Below, piece after piece: positions 15,883 through 21,145 of a stretch of DNA of 21,145 nt. A program made the position numbers and the translations under genes. This DNA is from an uncultured Cloacibacillus sp. (lineage in GTDB: Bacteria > Synergistota > Synergistia > Synergistales > Synergistaceae): contig UQVV01000005.1 in assembly GCA_900544635.1 (NCBI GenBank), positions 1 through 21,145 of the forward strand. The letters run 5' to 3'. Position 1 is the first letter of the stretch. The number at the start of each line of letters is the position of its first letter. The notes below the pieces were generated by a model, which saw only the letters and a program-made list of their open reading frames with translations, searched no databases and was not told the DNA's origin.

Positions 15883-17686
15883 CGGGCGTTATTCCGGCTT
15901 CGACATAATGCGGCGCACGCGCGTCTTTCAGGGCGTCGTCGTCGTTTCGCTGCTGCTGCTCACGGCCGGGCTCTTCTTTTTCCAGATAGCGCAGGGCGAC
16001 GAATATGTAAAGCTCGCCTCGCGCAACCGCCTCCGCATACTGCGCATCTCCGCACCGCGCGGCAGCATACTCGACATAAACGGCGCGCCGCTCGCCGTCA
16101 ACGTGCGCACCTTCAACCTCAGCGGCTATCCAGTGGATTTACAGAAAGACGAGAACGTCAAAGCGACCGCCGCGCTGCTGACGCGCAGCGGCATCCCGAT
16201 GGACGAGGCGCGGCTGCGCGAGCTCGTCGACAAACAGTACTCCGCGCCCTACCGCGCGATAACCGTCGCGACGAACCTGACCTTCGCGCAGGTCGCGGAG
16301 ATGATTATGGACCGCGACTTCAAAAAGGCGCTCTTCATAACGCCGGTCTGGAAGCGCACCTACCCCGCCGCGCAGTACGCGGCGCACGTCGTCGGCTACG
16401 TCGCTGAAATTACTAAGGAGGAGCTCGAAACGCGCGACAGGGAGCTCTACCGCGGCGGCGACATGATTGGCAAGAACGGCATCGAGCGCGAGTACGAGGA
16501 CGTGCTGCGCGGCGCTGCGGGCGAAGAGGTCATCGAGGTCGATTCGCGCGGGCGCAGGCTGCGCAACATCAGCTACGTGAAGACGCAGAAGGGCGGCGAC
16601 ATGACGCTGACGATAGACCTCGCGGCGCAGCGCTACGCGGCGGAGCTGATGGGGAAGTTCCGCGGCGCGCTCATCGCGATGGACGTTCACGACGGCTCGA
16701 TAAGATGCCTCTATTCTTCGCCCTCCTACGACCCGAACCCGCTGACGTGGGGAATATCGAACAAAGAATGGGCCGCGCTGACCGACCACGTCGAGCGGCC
16801 GATGATGAACCGCGCGATATCGGGAGCGTACCCTCCGGCCTCGACCTTCAAGGTCATCACCGGCACAGCTATACTCGAAAACAAAATCGCGAACAGGAAC
16901 ACGAAGATCAACTGCCCCGGCTGGTTCGAGCTCGGCAACCGCCGCTTCCGCTGCTGGAAGCGCAGCGGCCACGGCAAGGAGAACGTCACGGACGCGCTGC
17001 GCGATTCGTGCGACGTCTACTTCTACGAGCTCGCCTCCAAGATGGGCGTGCGCAAGCTCATGGAGACGGAGGAGAAGTTCGGCGTCGGGCGCAAGACCGG
17101 CATCGACCTCTCGGGCGAAGCGTCGGGGACGCTGCCCGGCCCCGAGTGGAAGAAGCGCCGCATCAAGGAAAGCTGGTACGGCGGCGACACGGTCAACAAC
17201 TCTATCGGGCAGGGCTACGTGCTCATGACGCCGCTGCAGGTCGTGCGGGTCTACGCAGCGCTCGCGAATGGTGGTAAACTGTTGAAGCCGAGGCTCAACA
17301 CCGCCGCTTCGGTGGAGAGCGAGCCGCTCGGCGTCGACCCCGCCGTGCTGCGCGTGATAAAGCAGGGCGTCGAAGAGGTTACGAAAAGCGGCACGGGACG
17401 GATAGCGAGCTCGTTCGGCGTCAGGGTCGCCGGAAAGACGGGAACGGCGCAGAACTCGCAGGGCGACGACCACGCGTGGTTCGCGGGCTACGCGCCGGTC
17501 GACAATCCGCGCTACGCGGTCGTCGCGATAGCCGAGGCCGGAAAGGCCGGCTCTTCGCTGACGGGGCCGATGGTCGGCAAGATGCTGAGCTTTTTGATAA
17601 ACGGCGAAAAATACGCCGAGCCGCAGAAGACGGAGCAGAAGGCGGCTCCGAAGCCGCAGAACGTGAACAGAGGTGCTGGCAGATGA
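15875..17686 (+). CDS. mrdA: Penicillin-binding protein 2, elongation-specific D,D-transpeptidase
   Basis: PBP2 cross-links peptidoglycan during cylinder growth, with RodA as its polymerase partner. The 603-residue class B enzyme has a membrane anchor at about 19-40 and a pedestal domain opening with PRGSILDINGAPLA (61-74). The transpeptidase domain has all three active-site boxes: STFK (Ser323, Lys326), SCD (378-380, the SxD variant usual in PBP2) and KTGT (521-524). Cys347 and Cys360 flank a segment, CPGWFELGNRRFRCW, before GHG; PBP2-type enzymes often show this arrangement, sometimes as a metal site. The C-terminus is a Lys/Gln/Pro-rich tail. ATG 15875 lies inside the end of mreD, with a weak GGAAAG upstream; ATG 15908 is a possible shorter start. 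The stop overlaps minC as ATGA. Confidence 0.96.
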   Translation: MVSGRYSGFDIMRRTRVFQGVVVVSLLLLTAGLFFFQIAQGDEYVKLASRNRLRILRISAPRGSILDINGAPLAVNVRTFNLSGYPVDLQKDENVKATAALLTRSGIPMDEARLRELVDKQYSAPYRAITVATNLTFAQVAEMIMDRDFKKALFITPVWKRTYPAAQYAAHVVGYVAEITKEELETRDRELYRGGDMIGKNGIEREYEDVLRGAAGEEVIEVDSRGRRLRNISYVKTQKGGDMTLTIDLAAQRYAAELMGKFRGALIAMDVHDGSIRCLYSSPSYDPNPLTWGISNKEWAALTDHVERPMMNRAISGAYPPASTFKVITGTAILENKIANRNTKINCPGWFELGNRRFRCWKRSGHGKENVTDALRDSCDVYFYELASKMGVRKLMETEEKFGVGRKTGIDLSGEASGTLPGPEWKKRRIKESWYGGDTVNNSIGQGYVLMTPLQVVRVYAALANGGKLLKPRLNTAASVESEPLGVDPAVLRVIKQGVEEVTKSGTGRIASSFGVRVAGKTGTAQNSQGDDHAWFAGYAPVDNPRYAVVAIAEAGKAGSSLTGPMVGKMLSFLINGEKYAEPQKTEQKAAPKPQNVNRGAGR

Positions 17687-18357
17687 TACAGTTGAAAGGC
17701 AGACAGGCCGGGGCGCTGAAGTGCGTCATTCCGGCGGAGATGAGCGAACGCCAGATGATAGACGGCTTCGCCAAGCTTCTGTCTATGGGCAGCCATCTTT
17801 TCGAGGGGAGCGAAATCGTCATAGATTTGCAGACGCGCGTCTTTTCGCCGTCGCTGCTCTCGAAGATATGGAAGAGCTTCATCGAGCCGAGCGGCTGTTT
17901 CGTCAAGGAATGGATAGTCGCCGACGAGCGTTCGCGCGTATGGCTCGACCGTATGGGCTTCCGCACCGCCGAGACCGACAGGCTCTACGCGAAGCGCGAA
18001 GCGGCTGCCCCCGCGCAGCGCGCGGCGTCCGAAACATTCGTCCACGCGGGAACGGTACGCGGCGGGCAGAAGATAGCGCACGACGGCGACGTGATAGTGA
18101 TAGGCAACGTCAACCAGGGGGCCGAGATAAGCGCCTCGGGCAACGTGACCGTGATAGGCCGCCTCAACGGGCTGGTCCACGCCGGATGCGGCGGCGACGA
18201 CGGCAAGACAATCGTCGCGCGCTCGCTCGAGACGGGGCAGATACGCATCGGCACGAAGGTCGGAATAATAGACAAGAGCTCCATCTTCTGGGGCAAGTCT
18301 GTTTTTATAAAAATTTCAGAAAACGAGGTGCAGGTCATTCCGTGGCCTGCGCTGTAA
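17683..18357 (+). CDS. minC: Septum site-determining protein MinC
   Basis: MinC, recruited to the membrane by MinD, blocks FtsZ polymerisation away from mid-cell. The 224-residue protein has a divergent N-terminal FtsZ-inhibitory domain (about 1-105), an Ala-rich linker (about 106-117), and a clear C-terminal beta-helix domain. That domain has VRGGQKIAHDGDVIVIGNVN (125-144), AEISASGNVTVIGRLNGLVH (147-166) and LETGQIRIG. RGGQ at 126-129 corresponds to the RSGQ MinD-contact motif. ATG 17683 is chosen because AGAGGTG lies seven bases upstream and the ATG overlaps the mrdA stop. The frame extends further upstream, but only as an out-of-frame shadow of mrdA. Confidence 0.94.
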   Translation: MIQLKGRQAGALKCVIPAEMSERQMIDGFAKLLSMGSHLFEGSEIVIDLQTRVFSPSLLSKIWKSFIEPSGCFVKEWIVADERSRVWLDRMGFRTAETDRLYAKREAAAPAQRAASETFVHAGTVRGGQKIAHDGDVIVIGNVNQGAEISASGNVTVIGRLNGLVHAGCGGDDGKTIVARSLETGQIRIGTKVGIIDKSSIFWGKSVFIKISENEVQVIPWPAL

Positions 18358-18371
18358 AGGAGGACACTGTT

Positions 18372-19172
18372 TTGGACTGCAGGACGATAGTCATAACCTC
18401 CGGCAAAGGCGGCGTCGGCAAGACGACGACGACCGCGAACCTCGCCGCCGCCCTCGCATCGGACGGGTACAAGGTCGTCGCCGTCGACGGCGACGTCGGA
18501 CTCCGCAACCTCGACGTGATAATGGGCCTTGAGAACAGAATAGTCTACACGCTCATCGACGTCATCGAGGGGAACTGCCGCCTCAATCAGGCGCTGATAC
18601 GCGACAAGCGCCTCGACAACCTCTACATGATACCGACAGCACAGTCGAAGACTAAGGACGCCGTCTCCGCGGAGCAGATGGAAGAGCTCTGCGCGCAGCT
18701 GCGCCCCGACTTCGACTTCATACTCATAGACAGCCCCGCGGGCATCGAGGCGGGCTTCCGCAACGCCGCCGCGGGCGCGGACGAGGCGCTCGTCGTGACG
18801 ACGCCCGAGGTCTCCGCGGTGCGCGACGCCGACAGGATAATCGGCCTTCTCGAATCGATGGAGAAGGCGCCGATACAGCTCATCATCAACCGCATCCGCC
18901 CCGACATGGTGAAGCGCGGAGAGATGCTCGGCGTGCAGGACGTGCTCGACATCCTCGCGGTCGACCTTGTCGGCGTGATACCGGACGACGAATCGATAGT
19001 CGTCTCGTCGAACCGCGGCGAGCCTCTGACGCTCGGCAGCGGCTCAAAGGCGGGGCAGGCCTATAAAAATATTGCGAAGCGGCTCTGCGGAGCGGAGGTG
19101 CCTTTCATGGATCTCTTCAAGGAAGAGGGCGGCTTCTTCGCATCGCTTCGCCGCATGTTCTCGAAGGGGTAG
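18372..19172 (+). CDS. minD: Septum site-determining ATPase MinD
   Basis: MinD is the membrane-associated ATPase that carries MinC and oscillates or forms gradients under MinE control. The 266-residue protein has the deviant Walker A SGKGGVGKTT (10-19) with the signature Lys11 and catalytic Lys16, the switch DGDVGLRNLDVIMG (39-52) and Walker B FILIDSPAGIE (116-126). The C-terminal amphipathic membrane-targeting helix is GGFFASLRRMFSKG. The TTG start is fixed by AAGGAGG at 18357-18363, eight bases upstream, which overlaps the minC stop codon. It is nearly contiguous with minC and minE. Confidence 0.97.
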   Translation: MDCRTIVITSGKGGVGKTTTTANLAAALASDGYKVVAVDGDVGLRNLDVIMGLENRIVYTLIDVIEGNCRLNQALIRDKRLDNLYMIPTAQSKTKDAVSAEQMEELCAQLRPDFDFILIDSPAGIEAGFRNAAAGADEALVVTTPEVSAVRDADRIIGLLESMEKAPIQLIINRIRPDMVKRGEMLGVQDVLDILAVDLVGVIPDDESIVVSSNRGEPLTLGSGSKAGQAYKNIAKRLCGAEVPFMDLFKEEGGFFASLRRMFSKG

Positions 19173-19178
19173 TCCGTC

Positions 19179-19466
19179 ATGGGACTCTTCGACGGCATCT
19201 CCAAGCTCTTCGGCGGGCAGAAAAGCGGCGCTGTGGCGAAGGAACGGCTCCAGCTCGTGCTCATCCACGACAGGAACGACATTTCGCCGGAAGTGCTGAC
19301 CGCGCTGCGCGCCGACCTGATCAACACGATTAAGAAATATTTAGAGATAGACGAGAGCGGGATAGAGCTCGACCTCAACCGCGAGGATCATTCCGTCGCG
19401 CTGCTCGCGAGCATACCGCTCAAGAATATGCAGCGCCCCGTGCGGGGAAGGAAGAAGGAGGCGTAG
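19179..19466 (+). CDS. minE: Cell division topological specificity factor MinE
   Basis: MinE stimulates the MinD ATPase and displaces MinC, so that division inhibition is weakest at mid-cell. The 95-residue protein is of normal length. It has the N-terminal membrane-binding amphipathic helix MGLFDGISKLFG, the anti-MinCD segment AVAKERLQLVLIHDR (18-32), and the topological-specificity domain with LRADLINTIKKYLEID. GAAGGGG lies nine bases before ATG 19179, inside the end of minD. Its presence means the Min system is of the MinE (diderm) type rather than the DivIVA/MinJ type. Confidence 0.95.
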   Translation: MGLFDGISKLFGGQKSGAVAKERLQLVLIHDRNDISPEVLTALRADLINTIKKYLEIDESGIELDLNREDHSVALLASIPLKNMQRPVRGRKKEA

Positions 19467-19496
19467 CGGCGGCAGCCTTCGCGCCCTCCGCTTTTT
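19465..19496 (+). terminator. Possible weak hairpin plus T run between minE and rodA
   Basis: AGCGG pairs with CCGCT and, inside it, GGC with GCC across a small internal loop. A run of five Ts overlaps and follows the 3' arm. The stem is interrupted and short, so it may act as an attenuator or not at all. It matters because rodA, six bases later, has no visible ribosome binding site. Confidence 0.3.
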
Positions 19497-19501
19497 CGTA
19501 A

Positions 19502-20620
19502 ATGGCCGAGAAGTTCCATACGAGCTGGGCCGACGTCCGCTCCTACACGGACTGGGCGATGGTTCTCGTCACGCTCGTGCTTTTCTGCTGCGGCCTCGCC
19601 GCGATATACAGCGCGAGCGCGTCGTTCGCATCGGGCGACGCGGTCTCCGGCTTCGTCGTGCGCCAGTGCGTCTGGGGCGCTCTCGGCGCGTGCGCCTACC
19701 TCGCCGTCGTCAAGCTCGACTACCGCAACGCTATGAGGTTCGCATGGCCGATGTTCGGCGCGATGCTCGCGATGCTCGCGCTGCTGCTGATAATCGGGCA
19801 CACGGCCAAGGGCGCGCAGAGCTGGTTCAACCTCGGCTTCTTCCGCTTCCAGCCGTCGGAGCTCGGCAAGGTCGTCTTCGCGCTTGTGATGGCGAAGCTC
19901 TGCACCGCGCTGCCGCCCTACACCGTCAAGGGGCTCGCCGCGGCGCTCGCGGCGGCGGGCTCGATAATGGCGCTCGTAATGCTCCAGCCGGACCTCGGAA
20001 GCACGCTCGTCTACGCCGTCATGCTCGCCGCGGTGCTGATTGCGGCGGGGACGCCGGTCAAGGTGCTCGCGGGTATGGCCGCGGCGGGGCTCGCGATGCT
20101 GCCGCTCGGATGGATGGTGCTGAAGCCCTATCAGCGCATGAGGCTGCTCGTATTCATCGACCCGACCGTGGACCCGCAGGGCGCGGGCTACAACGTCATC
20201 CAGTCGCGCATAGCGGTCGGCTCGGGCGGCCTTTTCGGAAAGGGGTTTATGCACGGCACGCAGGGAAAGCTTCACTTCCTGCCGGAGCCGCATACGGATT
20301 TTATATTCAGCGTATTCTCGGAGGAGTTCGGCTTCGCCGGCTGCGTCGTGGTGCTCTTTCTCTTCGGCGTGCTGCTGCTGCGCGTGCTCGCGGTCTCGCA
20401 GTACACGAAGGACGTGCGCGCGAAGCTGATGTGCGTCGCTATCGCCGCGTGGCTCTGGTTCCAGGTTTTCGAGAGCGTCGCGATGAGCATGGGGCTCGCG
20501 CCCGTGACGGGGCTGCCTCTGCCGCTCTTCAGCTACGGCGGCAGCTCGCTGCTCGTCATCTGCATCGCGCTAGGCCTCGTGCAGAGCGCGCACATAGCGG
20601 CGCGGCGCGAACGCTTCTGA
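19502..20620 (+). CDS. rodA: Peptidoglycan glycosyltransferase RodA (SEDS family)
   Basis: RodA polymerises lipid II into glycan strands for side-wall growth, paired with PBP2. The 372-residue protein has about ten membrane helices. SEDS signatures are present: SWFNLGFFRFQPSELGK (107-123), LQPDLGST (161-168), AGYNVIQSRIAVGSGGLFGKG (228-248), HTDFIFSVFSEEFGF (264-278, with the catalytic-type Asp266) and GLPLPLFSYGGSSL (337-350). The order after mrdA-minCDE and the HTDFIFS segment favour RodA over FtsW. ATG 19502 follows an in-frame TAA directly, so no longer form is possible. No Shine-Dalgarno-like sequence is visible upstream, only CCCTCCGCTTTTTCG, which is unusual here. Confidence 0.94.
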   Translation: MAEKFHTSWADVRSYTDWAMVLVTLVLFCCGLAAIYSASASFASGDAVSGFVVRQCVWGALGACAYLAVVKLDYRNAMRFAWPMFGAMLAMLALLLIIGHTAKGAQSWFNLGFFRFQPSELGKVVFALVMAKLCTALPPYTVKGLAAALAAAGSIMALVMLQPDLGSTLVYAVMLAAVLIAAGTPVKVLAGMAAAGLAMLPLGWMVLKPYQRMRLLVFIDPTVDPQGAGYNVIQSRIAVGSGGLFGKGFMHGTQGKLHFLPEPHTDFIFSVFSEEFGFAGCVVVLFLFGVLLLRVLAVSQYTKDVRAKLMCVAIAAWLWFQVFESVAMSMGLAPVTGLPLPLFSYGGSSLLVICIALGLVQSAHIAARRERF

Positions 20621-20660
20621 GACGGAATAAAAGGTTTTTAGCTTTAGGGGGAAATTTTAT

Positions 20661-21145
20661 ATGCAGGGAATAACAGACGAGGCCAGGCTGCGCGAGCTGC
20701 TCTCGGCGGTCAAGCGCCCGTCGCGCTACATCGGCGGGGAGTGGGGAAGCGGCCCCGTCAAGGAGGACGCTGAGGTGCGTATCTGCTACGCCTTCCCGGA
20801 CCTCTACGAGGTCGGCATGAGCTACCTTGGCTTCCAGATTTTGTACGCTCTTACGAAGTCGGTACCGTACGCCGACGCCGAGCGCGTCTACGCGCCGTGG
20901 CCCGACATGGAGCGCGCGATGCGCGAGTCCGGCACGCCTATATGGGCGCTCGAAAGCAAGCGCGGCCTGCGCGATTTCGACGCGGTCGGCTTCACGCTTC
21001 AATACGAGCTCTCTTACACGAACATACTGACGATACTCGACCTCGCGGGGATTCCGTTCCGTTCGGAGCGGCGCGGCGAGGACTGCCCGCTGGCCCCCAG
21101 AGATTATGACCTGCTCGTGTTCTTTCTTGAAAATCCGAATCGGAT
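20661..21145 (+). CDS. TIGR03960-type B12-binding/radical SAM protein, N-terminal part (runs off window)
   Basis: AGGGGGA lies eight bases before ATG 20661, 40 bases after rodA. The visible 161 residues match the N-terminal domain of the large uncharacterised radical SAM fusion family: RPSRYIGGEWGS, YAFPDLYEVGMSYLGFQILY (44-63), AERVYAPWPDMERAM, ALESKRGL, and FDAVGFTLQYELSYTNIL followed by LDLAGIPF. Members normally continue with a VIAGGP-type motif, a cobalamin-binding-like domain, the radical SAM core and often a DUF2344 tail involved in tRNA or ribosome-linked chemistry of unknown nature. None of these parts is in the window. After EDCPLA (near 21094) the frame stays open but no longer resembles the family, reading PRDYDLLVFFLENPNRI to the end; see the finding on this junction. 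Confidence 0.82.
   Translation, partial: MQGITDEARLRELLSAVKRPSRYIGGEWGSGPVKEDAEVRICYAFPDLYEVGMSYLGFQILYALTKSVPYADAERVYAPWPDMERAMRESGTPIWALESKRGLRDFDAVGFTLQYELSYTNILTILDLAGIPFRSERRGEDCPLAPRDYDLLVFFLENPNR

Noticed and set aside
16139..17473. 444-residue minus-strand open frame opposite mrdA
   Set aside because: Shadow of the PBP2 gene; composition is unlike a folded protein.
17673..18371. Upstream extension of the minD frame, suggesting a fused ~500-residue protein
   Set aside because: The extension is an out-of-frame reading of minC. The TTG at 18372 has an excellent ribosome site and gives a normal MinD.
19666..20673. 335-residue plus-strand frame overlapping rodA
   Set aside because: Out-of-frame reading of a clear SEDS gene; extremely Arg/Ala-rich.
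1..21145. CRISPR array, tRNA/rRNA genes, riboswitch, insertion sequence or phage genes
   Set aside because: None was recognised. There are no direct-repeat arrays, cloverleaf-like stretches or transposase/integrase motifs, and no intergenic space is long enough to hide one.

Overview
This GC-rich window reads almost entirely left to right. It carries conserved housekeeping genes of a diderm, rod-type bacterium: replication initiation, the primary sigma factor, ribosome rescue, redox sensing, Sec secretion, DNA repair, (p)ppGpp signalling, tRNA proofreading, and the cell-elongation and division-site machinery. Separate secD and secF genes, a MinCDE set with MinE, an MreBCD-PBP2-RodA set, RqcP and Rex, the recJ-relA-dtd and radC-mreBCD-mrdA-minCDE-rodA gene orders (which resemble Firmicutes), abundant ATA isoleucine codons despite high GC, and frequent TTG starts together suggest a Synergistota-like (Synergistes/Cloacibacillus type) genome. 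That placement is inference; no 16S rRNA gene is present.

Layout. (1) 1-3200: a possible tail of an upstream gene, then dnaG and rpoD joined by an ATGA overlap and closed by a strong intrinsic terminator. (2) 3216-4248: a promoter, rqcP with a TTG start, and rex. (3) 4270-7286: yajC, secD and secF, with candidate promoters before yajC and before secD and an intrinsic terminator after secF. (4) 7292-21145: an extended -10 candidate promoter and then one very long co-directional series of tightly packed or overlapping genes: a LapA-like membrane protein, recJ, a long RelA/SpoT homologue, dtd, a glyoxalase-II-like metallo-beta-lactamase, radC, mreB, mreC, mreD, mrdA (PBP2), minC, minD, minE, rodA and the start of a TIGR03960-type radical SAM gene that runs off the window.

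How the genes work together. MreBCD, PBP2 and RodA form the lateral-wall elongation machine and MinCDE positions the division septum, so their joint operon couples cylinder growth with septum placement. Upstream in the same series are genes for DNA repair (recJ), the stringent response (relA) and D-amino-acid proofreading (dtd), so growth-rate signalling and envelope growth may share transcription. No gap exceeds 300 bases. I found no tRNA, rRNA, CRISPR array, insertion sequence or integrase.

I do not see a clearly new multi-gene system. The items worth a second look are residue-level and structural. The RSH protein keeps an intact HD hydrolase site but has a RelA-like acidic LFDD where RFKD is expected. 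MreB has Asn in place of the phosphate-2 Asp, with the following motif Thr changed to Cys. The radical SAM reading frame departs from its family in the last ~50 bases of the window. RecJ has several off-consensus motifs. YajC has a long charged repetitive tail.
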